NCBI GenBank assembly: GCA_964478775.1
Contig: CAYZJC010000004.1
Coordinates: forward strand, 1-64,000
DNA: 64,000 nt
DNA from: PNMQ01 sp964478775
Lineage (GTDB): Bacteria; Pseudomonadota; Alphaproteobacteria; Paracaedibacterales; CAIOTO01
Reading direction: 5' to 3'
Positions 17,929-27,242 of this stretch are shown here, piece by piece (within the stretch, counting starts at the first letter, position 1; every line of letters starts with the position of its first letter). Both the position numbers and the translations under genes were made by a program. The notes beneath the pieces are model-generated. The model saw nothing but the letters and a program-made list of their open reading frames with translations. It searched no databases and was not told the DNA's origin.

Positions 17929-18900
17929 CTAATCTCCACGAATTCTTTTAAAGGGGTCATTTTGCTTTGGGCTGTCTGCCTCTTGTGGCTTAGTATCTGT
18001 TTCTGGCTTAGTAAACCAATGGCACCCAACCTTCATGTGTTGTTTATAATGTTTGAGGTAGCACGTATCAACAGTGCCTAACACAATGGCACCACCAGCA
18101 TTGAGGGATTTATCCATCATGTGTTGGGCTTGCATTTTATTTGCATCATTAAAATAAATCAAGACATTGCGGCAAATAATTAAGTCTATATTACGTTGTG
18201 GTGGGGTGTCGGTTAATAAGTTGAACTGACGAAATTTTACCATTGACCGTATGTTTTGTTTTACTTTGTAATAGGTAATGACACTGCCAGTGTTGTTACC
18301 TTCCGTTCTATCAATGTCAAAATAGGGTAAAATTTCTTGGTAATTATTTCGAAATGACCCCATCACCGAATCATTATAGATAGCTGTTTCAGCAATTCTA
18401 ATCACTTGTTTTGATAAGTCTGTTGCCAAAATATTAATGCGCCAAGAACTGCTTGACGTCATACAGTCTGATGAAAATCCTGTCCCCTGTTTTAAATAAT
18501 TTTGCAAGGCTTGATTTGCAATGATAGCTAAATTATACGCTTCTTCCCCAGTTGAACAAGCAGCAGACCAAATATTAATTTCACGTTTTGACTTATTGAG
18601 GTCAAATAAATAGGGCAAGATAAAGTCTTTAATGCCATTTAAAACGTTACGGTCACGGCAAAAATAGGTTTCATGAACCGTAAGGCCTTCTACAAAACTC
18701 TGCCATTCTGGGTGTTCTGACGGCAGAACTTTAAGCATTCCTATCCATTCCACAAGGGCAGCTTCGGGAAGCTTATCAAAGACACCACTAATTTTACTAA
18801 TCAACGTTTGACTTGGCTGCAGCGCATAACGCTTTTCAACCTCAAGCAACAATTCTTGAATGAGTTTTTCTTTTCCAGTAGTTGGGGAAATGGAAAACAT
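17929..18900 (-). CDS. cheR: Chemotaxis protein methyltransferase CheR
   Basis: A 323-residue SAM-dependent enzyme that methylates receptor glutamates. The N-terminal helical domain contains VHETYFCRDRN, and the catalytic domain has the SAM motif INIWSAACSTGEEAYNLAI, then ILATDLSKQVI. The later motif is NIDLIICRNVLIYFND, followed by the C-terminal SAM-domain end. Length fits the family, and the tail (KPETDTKPQEADSPKQN) is an added polar extension. The stop is four bases before the CheW-type gene. The upstream ribosome site is poor. Confidence 0.93.
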   Translation of the reverse strand: MFSISPTTGKEKLIQELLLEVEKRYALQPSQTLISKISGVFDKLPEAALVEWIGMLKVLPSEHPEWQSFVEGLTVHETYFCRDRNVLNGIKDFILPYLFDLNKSKREINIWSAACSTGEEAYNLAIIANQALQNYLKQGTGFSSDCMTSSSSWRINILATDLSKQVIRIAETAIYNDSVMGSFRNNYQEILPYFDIDRTEGNNTGSVITYYKVKQNIRSMVKFRQFNLLTDTPPQRNIDLIICRNVLIYFNDANKMQAQHMMDKSLNAGGAIVLGTVDTCYLKHYKQHMKVGCHWFTKPETDTKPQEADSPKQNDPFKRIRGD

Positions 18901-19119
18901 TAATAGAGGTATCCAGCTAAATAAAGTATGTGTTCAAAGCACCTTTCTCTAGTTTTAGCATGGATAGCGTTTACAAATCGTAAATTTCCTTATGAAAAGA
19001 TATTAAATTGAGGGCCTAGCTTCTATACACACCCTATCGTGTTTAATCACACAAAACTTGACTGTACATATTAGAAGTTCATAAAATTGATTTAATTAAC
19101 ACAAGAGAGTGTATGTAAT

Positions 19120-19839
19120 ATGAAAAAAAACCAAAATAAAAAATTCTATCTTAGCGTAATATCGCTGTTAATGATTGCGTCAGTTAGTATTGCATCTAAC
19201 AAAGTGATTGACTTAACCGCGTCCCCAAGTCTTTCTCCAGAACAACATTTAAAAAAAAGATCAGCGGATGATATAGCACAGGAACCACGAAAGAAGAAAC
19301 CAAAATCGACAGTTTTGACTTTTGAGGAAGCATGTGAAAATCATAACATCTACGTACCTACATTAGGAGAATCAAAGCAAGCTATCAAACCAAAAGTGGA
19401 ACAGTTGAAAGCTTCACTACCAGGTGGAATTGCTGCATTACAACAAATCATGAAAGAAATGCAAGATGTCGTGGCAAAAATTAGAAATTCCCAGTTTGAA
19501 AAAGCTGCTGAATTAGCGAGTTATTTTGTAGCTATGCAAGTTTTGGAACTTGATATGGCAGAAACACTACGATTGGTTTCTAATGAAAATTATCAAAATT
19601 TAAGCGAACATGATTTTACGATGTTGTGTGTTGTTATTATTGCTTCAATTGACATTAAAGAAAAATTGATAAAATTATCTGCCTACTTACACAATAATCA
19701 AGTTACTGCTTTTATTAACTGCGATGATATTTTGAGAACTGCGCAGCAAGTTCATCTTGCAACAGCAGATATTCAAGAAAGTGTATCAAAACTGCCAAAA
19801 GCCCCGCATGATGAGCAAGCTGAAACATATGACGATTAG
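19120..19839 (+). CDS. Exported unknown protein with bipartite NLS-like basic motif
   Basis: A 239-residue protein with a clear signal peptide (MKKNQNKKFYLSVISLLMIASVSIAS). Just after it, residues 45-62 read KKRSADDIAQEPRKKKPK, a textbook spacing for a bipartite nuclear-localisation signal (KKR, nine residues, RKKKPK). The rest is helical with no known domain (for example FEKAAELASYFVAMQVLELDMAETL). The following gene starts 34 bp downstream in the same direction and is also exported and unknown, so they probably form an operon. Role as a host-directed effector is an inference from motif plus export. Confidence 0.7.
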   Translation: MKKNQNKKFYLSVISLLMIASVSIASNKVIDLTASPSLSPEQHLKKRSADDIAQEPRKKKPKSTVLTFEEACENHNIYVPTLGESKQAIKPKVEQLKASLPGGIAALQQIMKEMQDVVAKIRNSQFEKAAELASYFVAMQVLELDMAETLRLVSNENYQNLSEHDFTMLCVVIIASIDIKEKLIKLSAYLHNNQVTAFINCDDILRTAQQVHLATADIQESVSKLPKAPHDEQAETYDD

Positions 19840-19873
19840 GTGTCAAATAACAAGATTATAAGGATATAAAGAA

Positions 19874-20629
19874 ATGCGTAAACATTTTTTCATGCTATCA
19901 GTAATAGCTTTGACATGTCAGTTACACGCCATCATTGTCGGTCCACAATGTCCAAATCATGAAGTTTTCACGCATATAAATCCTGGACTACCTGCAATCA
20001 ATCAAGCCTTAAATCACTATACGTATGGGTCACTTTCTGATATGCATGGTATGTTGCCAATCTTGAATGCACTTGCCCCCAGCATAGGGATTAGCCTTGC
20101 TATTTCAGGTACTTATGCGCCTATAGCATGGCATCAGGTTTTACACCCCTTAGCAGGAGGGCCATTAACCCTAAATGAGACGTGCCGCATCGCGGCTCAT
20201 CGACAATTAAGATTGGGATTTAATGTGAGATTCAGACATCCCCACCTCATTCAGATGATAGCTGCAGGTGGAGCTATTCCACCGGGATTGAATGCTTATG
20301 TTAATCGCGCACTCTACGGTGGTGGATATTTTAACCCAATGGCAGTCGCACTATACAAATTAATACGGGTTATGCCTGTCCCAGTTTTCACAGTGATTCC
20401 AGGTATGGCAAATAGACCTGACTGTGTAGCCATACAATTCAAAACTGATGTCCGTATCAGTAAAAATATGAAAGAGCTATCGTACAATTCACTGCTACAA
20501 CCTGCAATTCCAGGTGCGTTACCTTACATGTCAATAAAAGCTATCATTAATAATCAATATGCTTTTTTAGGTTTACCAAACCCGTCTAGCATCACAGTTG
20601 TTTCATCTGACAATTTGCAAGCACGTTAA
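19874..20629 (+). CDS. Exported unknown protein (251 aa)
   Basis: The signal peptide (MRKHFFMLSVIALTCQLHA) is preceded by a good AAGGAT ribosome site. The mature part is Pro/His/Gly-rich with several short hydrophobic segments (MLPILNALAPSIGISLAISGTYAPIAWH, LIQMIAAGGAIPPGL) and three cysteines. I recognise no domain. It follows the NLS-motif protein by 34 bp and probably shares its promoter. It converges on kdsA. Confidence 0.65.
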   Translation: MRKHFFMLSVIALTCQLHAIIVGPQCPNHEVFTHINPGLPAINQALNHYTYGSLSDMHGMLPILNALAPSIGISLAISGTYAPIAWHQVLHPLAGGPLTLNETCRIAAHRQLRLGFNVRFRHPHLIQMIAAGGAIPPGLNAYVNRALYGGGYFNPMAVALYKLIRVMPVPVFTVIPGMANRPDCVAIQFKTDVRISKNMKELSYNSLLQPAIPGALPYMSIKAIINNQYAFLGLPNPSSITVVSSDNLQAR

Positions 20630-20654
20630 TCTGACATATATCTTTTCAATTTAA

Positions 20655-21506
20655 CTAAAGCCAGCGGGGCATTGCCTTTGCGATGGCATCAAACGCTTTT
20701 AGTTCTGTTAAAACTTTTTCCATGTCTTTTAAATGAATCATATTAGGGCCGTCACTTAAAGCACAATCAGGGTTGTCATGGGTTTCAATAAACACACCCG
20801 CTATGCCACATGTCAAAGCTGCACGCGCTAAGATAGAGGCAAATTCACGTTGACCACCGGTCGACTCGCCCTGCCCACCTGGTTGTTGAACAGAATGGGT
20901 TGCATCAAATATAACAGGATAACCCGTTTTAGCCATAATAGATAACGCGCGAATGTCGGTGACAAGGGTATTGTAGCCAAAGCTCGCGCCACGTTCACAT
21001 AGCATGATATTTGAATTACCAAAAGCTTCCATCTTGGTGGCGACATTGGCCATATCCCAAGGGGCTAGGAATTGTCCTTTTTTAATATTAATTACTTTTC
21101 CTGTTTGTGCAGCTGCTTGCAAAAGGTCTGTTTGTCTACATAAAAATGCAGGAATTTGCAATACATCAACAACACTTGCAACCTCATGACATTGTTCGCT
21201 TGAATGGATGTCGGTAATCACAGGGCATTTAAATGTGTCTTTTATTTCTGCAAATATTTCAAGCCCCTTTGCTAACCCAATACCCCGCCCACCTTTCACA
21301 CTCGTGCGATTTGCTTTATCAAAAGAAGATTTAAAAATTAAGGGAATGGAAAGCTTATCACATAGAGCAACCAGCTTTTCAGCCATCATCATCACGTGAT
21401 CACGGCTTTCTATGGCACAAGGTCCTGCGATAAGCGTAAAAGGTAGAGCATTGGAAATATTTAAATTTCCAACAGATAAAGTTTTCATTTCAGTTGTATT
21501 TGTCAT
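20655..21506 (-). CDS. kdsA: 3-deoxy-8-phosphooctulonate (KDO-8-P) synthase KdsA
   Basis: A 283-residue cytosolic enzyme condensing arabinose 5-phosphate and PEP to KDO-8-P for lipopolysaccharide inner core. Landmarks are IAGPCAIESRDH, the FKSSFDKANRTS loop, KGGRG, LQIPAFLCRQTDLL, INIKKGQFLAPWDM, DATHSVQQPGG and ETHDNPDCALSDGPN. The cysteine in AGPCAIES, where E. coli has asparagine, places it in the metal-dependent class. It follows the NMO/FabK-like gene by 16 bp and lysC beyond that. It implies the organism makes KDO-containing LPS. Confidence 0.96.
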   Translation of the reverse strand: MTNTTEMKTLSVGNLNISNALPFTLIAGPCAIESRDHVMMMAEKLVALCDKLSIPLIFKSSFDKANRTSVKGGRGIGLAKGLEIFAEIKDTFKCPVITDIHSSEQCHEVASVVDVLQIPAFLCRQTDLLQAAAQTGKVINIKKGQFLAPWDMANVATKMEAFGNSNIMLCERGASFGYNTLVTDIRALSIMAKTGYPVIFDATHSVQQPGGQGESTGGQREFASILARAALTCGIAGVFIETHDNPDCALSDGPNMIHLKDMEKVLTELKAFDAIAKAMPRWL

Positions 21507-21522
21507 GATAGGCTTACTTTCT

Positions 21523-22611
21523 TTAATGGTTACGATCTAGCGTATTCAATTGTTGGGCTAAATACATCACGGCTTCCTCCATCAAATGGTCAATAATTTC
21601 CTGGCAAGGCTGCACTGATGTCACCATGCCAACACTTTGGCCTGCCATGACTGAACCATTTTCAATGTCGCCATCAACAACCGCACGGCGCAGCGCCCCT
21701 GCCCAAAAATGTTCAATTTCTAACTGTCCATCTTTTAAGTCAATTTCACCTGCATTAAACTTAGCAATCACTTCAGCTTGCTTTTCAGCAAAAGCTTTGC
21801 TGGCTTTATTTTGAAGGGCCCGAACGGGAATAACAGGGAAACGTGGGTCTAATTGTACAGAGGCAATCGCATCACGGGCATTACCTCGGATAAATGCTTT
21901 TTTAAAGTTTTCATGCGCTGTACATTCGGTTGCACACACAAAACGTGTGCCAAGTTGGCAGCCCGATGCGCCCATTTGAAGGTAGGAAACAATGGCTTCT
22001 CCTCTACCAATACCGCCTGCCACAAATACAGGAACTTCGGTAACATAAGGTAAAATTTCTTGTGCAAGAACGCTTGTAGAAACAGGGCCAATGTGTCCGC
22101 CTGCTTCAAATCCTTCAATAATAATGGCATCAACACCAGACTTTTGTAATTTTTGCGCGATGATACGTGCAGGGGCAAAACCAATGACTTTGGCACCATT
22201 GGCTTTTATTTTTTTAATAGAGTCTGTTGACGGCAAGCCACCTGCTAAAATAATCAATTCAATCTTGTGTTTTTCTGTAATGTCGATCAATTCATCTAAC
22301 ATAGGGTGCATTGTAATTAAGTTGACTCCAAATGGTTTATCCGTCATTTCTTTCGTTTTTTGAATTTCAGCATCAAGATGGTGAGGTTGCATCGCACCGC
22401 AAGCTAACACACCAAAACCACCCGCATTACTAATAGCTGAAACCAGTTCTGCATTAGAAACCCATGTCATGGCACCACCCAGTAAGGCTGTGTTGGAACC
22501 TAGAAAATCTGTCCCACGCTTCATGAGGGCTTGCAGTTGCTCTTTTGCTTTTAAAACCCATTTCGGGTCAATAGATGGTGTGTTTTCTGTAGCGGTTGTC
22601 GTAGCTGTCAT
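21523..22611 (-). CDS. FMN-dependent nitronate monooxygenase / FabK-like flavoprotein
   Basis: A 362-residue TIM-barrel flavoprotein of the nitronate monooxygenase (2-nitropropane dioxygenase) family, which also contains the enoyl-ACP reductase FabK. Features are GGAMTWVSNAELVSAISNAGGFGVLA at the start, PFGVNLI, the GFEAGGHIG phosphate loop, FVAGGIGRGEAIVSYLQMGASGCQLGTRF, and a late helix. The catalytic His common to nitronate enzymes could be in GGHIG. Sequence alone does not separate nitronate oxidation from fatty-acid reduction. It is sandwiched between lysC and kdsA on one transcript. Confidence 0.85.
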   Translation of the reverse strand: MTATTTATENTPSIDPKWVLKAKEQLQALMKRGTDFLGSNTALLGGAMTWVSNAELVSAISNAGGFGVLACGAMQPHHLDAEIQKTKEMTDKPFGVNLITMHPMLDELIDITEKHKIELIILAGGLPSTDSIKKIKANGAKVIGFAPARIIAQKLQKSGVDAIIIEGFEAGGHIGPVSTSVLAQEILPYVTEVPVFVAGGIGRGEAIVSYLQMGASGCQLGTRFVCATECTAHENFKKAFIRGNARDAIASVQLDPRFPVIPVRALQNKASKAFAEKQAEVIAKFNAGEIDLKDGQLEIEHFWAGALRRAVVDGDIENGSVMAGQSVGMVTSVQPCQEIIDHLMEEAVMYLAQQLNTLDRNH

Positions 22612-22654
22612 AATAAGTTTTGTTTCTTTCTATTTATTTTAATTCTTGCAAGGA

Positions 22655-23962
22655 TTAACTGATAAGATTGTCATGTAAGAGGGTTAATATTTTAGGCATG
22701 TGGTCATAGCTAACGGTCAAACTTATTTTCGTTTCCGTTGCCTGAAAGCGTAAAAGAGGAATAGCATTTTCGTTTAAAATTGTGAACAAGGTGTGTATTA
22801 ATGCGGCGTCTCTTGCAATGGCAAGGCCCGCTAATGTAACGGTCACAATGTTAGGGTCAACGTGTGGGCGCCCTAAACCGTAGGTGGCTTCAATTGTGTG
22901 AAGATACGCCAATACAGTATCAACATCTGTTTTGGCAACCAAGAAGCTAAGGTGCCCTCCTGTTAGCATTTGCAAACCTTCTAATTGTATGACGTGACTT
23001 TGGCAATAGGCATACAAGTCATTTAATAGTTTTGTAAAAGGACAGCTTGCAACGTGTTCAGGCACTTGTGGAACGGTATACGAAACACAGGCATGCGTCA
23101 TGGAATGTGCAATCGCACTAACGTTTGACATTTCCATTCCCCGTTCTTGTTGATTGGTATCTTGCATAAAGCGTTTAAACTGTTCTAATTGAGGAGACAC
23201 ACTAATGACAGTTCCATCAGCGGTCACAAAGCTTGAAATAATGCTCAATTCTACACCAAAACGTATCGCTAACTCAACAGAACGATGATGCAAAACTTTT
23301 GCGCCATGTGTGGCAAGCTCTAGCATGATTTCTTGTGGAATTGTTTTTCTTTTTATCGCTGTTGGAACCAAGCGAGGATCAGCTGAATACACCCCTTCAA
23401 CGTCTGTATAAATACAGCAGTGGTCAGCCTTCATGGCGGCTGCAATTGCAACAGCTGTCGTGTCAGACCCACCTCGCCCTAATGTTGTGATACGCCACGG
23501 CTCATTGTTTTCCTCACACACACCTTGAAAACCTGCTAGCACAGGCACTATTCCTTGCTCAAGGCATGCTTTTAGCACGTGTGTGTTAACAGATAAAATG
23601 CGTGCATTTGTATATTCACTAGTTGTGTGAATTTTAATTTGCGAGCCGAGGTACGACCTGGCGCCATACCCAAATCGTTGCAAGGCTAATGCCATTAACC
23701 CTGCGGTCACTTGTTCACCACTGGCCGCAATTGTGTCAAACTCGCTTGCTAAATTATTTTTTGTAAGGGGGTTATGGCAAGGTGTCCCGCCCAGCACGTT
23801 TGCAAAATTTAATAGCTGATTGGTTGCCCCTGCCATTGCTGACACCACCACAATGATCTGGTGCCCTTGCTCTATATAGCTACTAATAATTTGTGCTGCA
23901 TGATTGATGCGTTCAGGGTTTGCAACAGAAGTTCCGCCAAATTTTACTACATATAATGCCAC
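22655..23962 (-). CDS. lysC: Aspartate kinase
   Basis: A 435-residue cytosolic kinase that phosphorylates aspartate, first step to lysine, threonine, methionine and diaminopimelate. The kinase domain starts with VVKFGGTSVANPERI and has VVVSAMAGATN, ITTLGRGGSDTTAVAIAAA, YTDVEGVYSADPRLVP and LATHGAKVLHHRSVELA. Two ACT-like segments follow, with the second (VTLAGLAIARDAALIHTLFTILNENAIPLL) best preserved. The first is divergent (MSNVSAIAHSM), so allosteric feedback may differ. It lies between ssb (separate, terminator between) and the NMO gene. Confidence 0.94.
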   Translation of the reverse strand: MALYVVKFGGTSVANPERINHAAQIISSYIEQGHQIIVVVSAMAGATNQLLNFANVLGGTPCHNPLTKNNLASEFDTIAASGEQVTAGLMALALQRFGYGARSYLGSQIKIHTTSEYTNARILSVNTHVLKACLEQGIVPVLAGFQGVCEENNEPWRITTLGRGGSDTTAVAIAAAMKADHCCIYTDVEGVYSADPRLVPTAIKRKTIPQEIMLELATHGAKVLHHRSVELAIRFGVELSIISSFVTADGTVISVSPQLEQFKRFMQDTNQQERGMEMSNVSAIAHSMTHACVSYTVPQVPEHVASCPFTKLLNDLYAYCQSHVIQLEGLQMLTGGHLSFLVAKTDVDTVLAYLHTIEATYGLGRPHVDPNIVTVTLAGLAIARDAALIHTLFTILNENAIPLLRFQATETKISLTVSYDHMPKILTLLHDNLIS

Positions 23963-24020
23963 AAAATAGGTCCCTTAAGTGCAATCTTTTCTGCTTACAC
24001 TTTGCAAAATGAGAACAATA

Positions 24021-24073
24021 AATAAAAAACCCTTGGAGAGCGCGCGTGGAGGGTGTGCAGCGCTTCATCCAAG
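24021..24073 (-). terminator. Intrinsic terminator downstream of ssb
   Basis: Arms CTTGGA (24032-24037) and AGCGC (24039-24043) pair with GCGCT (24060-24064) and TCCAAG (24068-24073). On the minus strand this interrupted stem runs into a T-rich tract (plus A-run 24022-24029). It separates ssb from lysC. Confidence 0.75.
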
Positions 24074-24107
24074 AGCACGTGTAGACTATAACAAAAAATA
24101 GTTCACT

Positions 24108-24602
24108 TTAAAAGGGAATTTGATCATCCAACCCAGATATTGCAGCAGGCGCCCCTAACGGAGCTGTGCTAAGTTCTGGCCCTTTTGAATGATTTGAGCC
24201 AGCAGAATACCCCATATCATCCTGGCCATGGACATCATCAGCATTTCCAGCACGTGTGTCGAGCAATGTAAGTTCACCTCTAAAACGACCAATGAGCACT
24301 TCCGTCGTGTAGCGTTCTGCACCAGACTGGTCGGTCCATTTACGTGTCTGCAATTGTCCTTCAATATACAAACGTGAGCCCTTGCGAACGAATTTTTCAA
24401 CAATTTCAGCAATGCGGTCATTGAGCACGCTTATGCGGTGCCATTCCGTTTTGTCTCTGCGTTCACCTGTGTTCTTATCTTTCCAAACTTCACTGGTTGC
24501 AACTGAAAAATTTGCAATCTTTGTGCCATCTGGCATGAAACGAATTTCAGGATCTTTTCCCACGTTTCCAACAATAATCACTTTGTTTACTGACCCTGCC
24601 AT
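24108..24602 (-). CDS. ssb: Single-stranded DNA-binding protein SSB
   Basis: A 164-residue SSB that coats single-stranded DNA during replication and repair. The OB-fold begins MAGSVNKVIIVGNVGKDPEIRFMPDG, with IANFSVATSEVW, EWHRI and LYIEGQLQTRKW following. A Gly/Ser/Asp-rich flexible tail ends in the acidic tip DDQIPF that recruits partner proteins. AGGTAGGAG lies before the ATG. It has its own terminator. Confidence 0.97.
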   Translation of the reverse strand: MAGSVNKVIIVGNVGKDPEIRFMPDGTKIANFSVATSEVWKDKNTGERRDKTEWHRISVLNDRIAEIVEKFVRKGSRLYIEGQLQTRKWTDQSGAERYTTEVLIGRFRGELTLLDTRAGNADDVHGQDDMGYSAGSNHSKGPELSTAPLGAPAAISGLDDQIPF

Positions 24603-24907
24603 AATTTTGCTCCTACCTTTATCTTTTATGATTCATCAATTTCTTTGCCATATACTACAAAGAGTCTTTTTGCTACTTTATTTATGCGCTTTTTAGAGTG
24701 CACATGCAAAGGAAAAATTAAAGTACCCCGTATTAATTAAGCTGGCAGAGCATATGCAACACGCTTACTCTAAGCAGCGTTCATTTCTATGGCCTTTCCT
24801 TCCATCAACAACACCTCAACTCTTTTAGAAATATTGTTTTACTTTAACTATTAATTAAGAGCCAGTGCGTCATAATGAAGGTCAAATCAATTTTGTGAGT
24901 TTCCCAC
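24603..24907. other. Divergent intergenic region ssb / exported unknown
   Basis: About 305 bp containing the promoters of two divergent genes. The ssb ribosome site (AGGTAGGAG) is at the left edge. No gene, RNA or strong operator was recognised. Confidence 0.4.
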
Positions 24908-25942
24908 ATGAAAGCCATCTCTTATTTTTTATGCACATCCCTATTATTCATGACTGAATCTTCCTTACATGCAAGCAGCAGAGAAAGGTCACTCACACAC
25001 AGCAGCAGTCTGTCTGGGCAAGAAGACGCTAAAAGTCCGCGCGCATCCTTAAAAAGTCGTTTAGAAATGGCAAAAAGTCGCCTGCAAAATACTGCCAATA
25101 AAGTTACTAACAGCTTTAGAAAAACACCAACGGATTTGTCTTTATTTGAAAATGATATTGTCACATTTGACTCATTTTCTAATTTATTTAATGACAGAAA
25201 CTACAGCTTAGATTTACCGGTGAGTTTCAAAGGGAAGCAAATAATACTATACTGCACTAGTGGAACAAAAATAGAGAGATTGCATGAGCAGTTTAGCACC
25301 ATTAGAGCATCTCTTTATGACATGATAATCGTGATGGAAAAATACCGTGATGACGAGACTAGATTTCACTTAGATTTGAATACAGTAGGGCATGACCCTA
25401 TTGAAGTGTACCGTGAACGTCAAAAATTTCATTTACTTGGCCAGCTATTGTTTCTTTTGAGCAGTGGCTTAATTGATAGTCAAAACTATCTTCTCATAGA
25501 TGCAATCAGTGACCTTTCTCAAATAATCACCGTACTAATAGAAAGAATATCAGTTGCAACCACCTATGCCAATAATGAAAGTATCGCTAAACCTTGCCGA
25601 AAAGTATATCTAGAAATGGCAAAAGACCTTACTGCAATACTACAAAAACTTGACCAATTTAAAACAAATTTTGATGATTTATTACTTGACAAAGATGACA
25701 CAAATCTGGCAGCTGAATGTCGCATTGAAAACTTTTGGCAAATTGCTACAAAGAAATCTTACGGTGGCTCAGAACGTTCGATCGCAGCTCTGACTGCTGA
25801 TTCCCCCCTGACAATTGATTCGAGTTCCTTCAGCAGGAATACAAGCCCTTCTACAGAATCAGAACTATCTAGCAGAAGTAATAGTGTGACGAGTGAGAAA
25901 GGATTTAAGCCAATTGAAAATCGGCCTGGTTGGAAATCTTAA
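24908..25942 (+). CDS. Exported unknown protein (344 aa), Ser/Arg-rich ends
   Basis: Signal peptide MKAISYFLCTSLLFMTESSLHAS is followed by a Ser/Arg/Lys-rich stretch (about residues 22-75, with repeated KSRL-type pieces). The helical core is of unknown type, and a Ser/Thr-rich tail (SSSFSRNTSPSTESELSSRSNS) follows. The composition, with flexible basic head and phospho-acceptor-rich tail, resembles secreted effectors, but no domain is recognised. It converges on another exported unknown with a structured intergenic element between. The ribosome site is weak. Confidence 0.65.
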   Translation: MKAISYFLCTSLLFMTESSLHASSRERSLTHSSSLSGQEDAKSPRASLKSRLEMAKSRLQNTANKVTNSFRKTPTDLSLFENDIVTFDSFSNLFNDRNYSLDLPVSFKGKQIILYCTSGTKIERLHEQFSTIRASLYDMIIVMEKYRDDETRFHLDLNTVGHDPIEVYRERQKFHLLGQLLFLLSSGLIDSQNYLLIDAISDLSQIITVLIERISVATTYANNESIAKPCRKVYLEMAKDLTAILQKLDQFKTNFDDLLLDKDDTNLAAECRIENFWQIATKKSYGGSERSIAALTADSPLTIDSSSFSRNTSPSTESELSSRSNSVTSEKGFKPIENRPGWKS

Positions 25943-25948
25943 AAGACA

Positions 25949-26027
25949 AAACACCCATTAACTTAATGCTTACCAGAAAAGCTTCGTGCCTGAATGAACG
26001 TGGCATAACGAAAGATAATGGGTGTTT
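25949..26027. other. Long inverted repeat with inner hairpin between convergent genes
   Basis: Perfect 12-bp arms AAACACCCATTA (25949-25960) and complement (26016-26027) enclose 55 bases. These contain an inner stem TTCGTGCC / GGCA-taa-CGAA. It lies between the stops of two convergent exported-protein genes. It could end transcription from both sides or form a processed RNA; there is no long T-run. Confidence 0.5.
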
Positions 26028-26040
26028 GATACAGTGCAGA

Positions 26041-27129
26041 CTAACGGTTCGCTAGAATTTTAGCTGCATTTCTGCGAGCTGTATCAATTGCTTTCCATAC
26101 AGCCGTTTGCTTATCTTGAATTGAAACCTCTGGGTTCAGAAAGTCAATTTGTGCAATAGCTTCTTGTGCAGCTTGTACTATTTGTTGGGTAATTTCATTC
26201 GTAATTTTCACAGGAAAATCATTAGTGTGGGAGCAAATATTATCTTCACCTTCAAGACTCATGTTTGGAAATTGTGTAAATATCTCTTCCAATTTGAACT
26301 CAAAAGAGCCCTTGCTAGCCCATACTAAGGTCTTAAGTGCTTTTGGTGTCAACAAATCTGAAAGATATCGACTCTGTACTATATTTGTGTGCGTACGAAT
26401 ATTTTGGTACAATTCATCACTGGTGACGCGTTGTTGCGCTTGTTCTGACTGGGTGTAGCTATGCACAATTTGAGCTGCCATACTCGTAAATGCAGGGCTG
26501 TGCAAGTGAAAACAAAATGAAAGTTCTAGTGGTGCTATCGTATATGAGTTTAGCTGCAGTACGGCATCAATATAAATTGGCCATTCATGAACTGCAATAC
26601 TATTCATCATACCTAACCAGGTTACAGCATCTGTGTCAGCAGAAAATGTAGTAAAAACACTTATAACAGTGTTGCGATATCCGTCTAAGTCAGCAGGAGC
26701 CATTTCAGCAATATTGTTTAGTACGTGTGCTGCATGCTGTTCAGTGAATGGACAATGTGGCATATGTGCATTACTGAAGGATATCTCGTTTGTGAGGCTG
26801 TGCCAAATATGTACATATTCATTAAATGACTCTGCTTTTGCTGGTGTTGTCAAAATCTTGTTAAGGGTGCGTATCATTTGCGTACGTGTTGGCCAAGAAG
26901 CTTCATGGTACCCTTGGGTAACAATAGCGTTTACAGCGTCAAAAACAGACCTTCTATTTTCTTCAGGAATTATGCCAATTTCTTTTGAAATAGTCAGCGC
27001 ATCTCTTAGAGTGCTGCCAGGGAATTTAAAGATATTTTCTTCAATTGAAGTGTCCATTGCGAAGAGCGGCGCCACGCTCATGCTTAAGAAGAATGCTGCC
27101 AATTTTGCTTTTAGGTTATATTTTTTCAT
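26041..27129 (-). CDS. Exported unknown protein (362 aa)
   Basis: Signal peptide MKKYNLKAKLAAFFLSMSVAPLFA is preceded by AAGGAA. The mature protein is helical and rich in Ala/Asn/Thr, with motifs such as AVNAIVTQGYHEASWPTRTQMIRTLNKIL that suggest irregular helical repeats. No family is recognised. It is one of several orphan exported proteins in this part of the window, each with its own control region. Confidence 0.65.
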   Translation of the reverse strand: MKKYNLKAKLAAFFLSMSVAPLFAMDTSIEENIFKFPGSTLRDALTISKEIGIIPEENRRSVFDAVNAIVTQGYHEASWPTRTQMIRTLNKILTTPAKAESFNEYVHIWHSLTNEISFSNAHMPHCPFTEQHAAHVLNNIAEMAPADLDGYRNTVISVFTTFSADTDAVTWLGMMNSIAVHEWPIYIDAVLQLNSYTIAPLELSFCFHLHSPAFTSMAAQIVHSYTQSEQAQQRVTSDELYQNIRTHTNIVQSRYLSDLLTPKALKTLVWASKGSFEFKLEEIFTQFPNMSLEGEDNICSHTNDFPVKITNEITQQIVQAAQEAIAQIDFLNPEVSIQDKQTAVWKAIDTARRNAAKILANR

Positions 27130-27242
27130 ATGTTAATTCCTTACTTTGTGTTTATGATTACAATATACTATATAGTATACTTCAATTCATTTTGCAAGTT
27201 ATTTTTAAGAAAAGTAAGCACATTTAAAAAAATTTGCCAATT

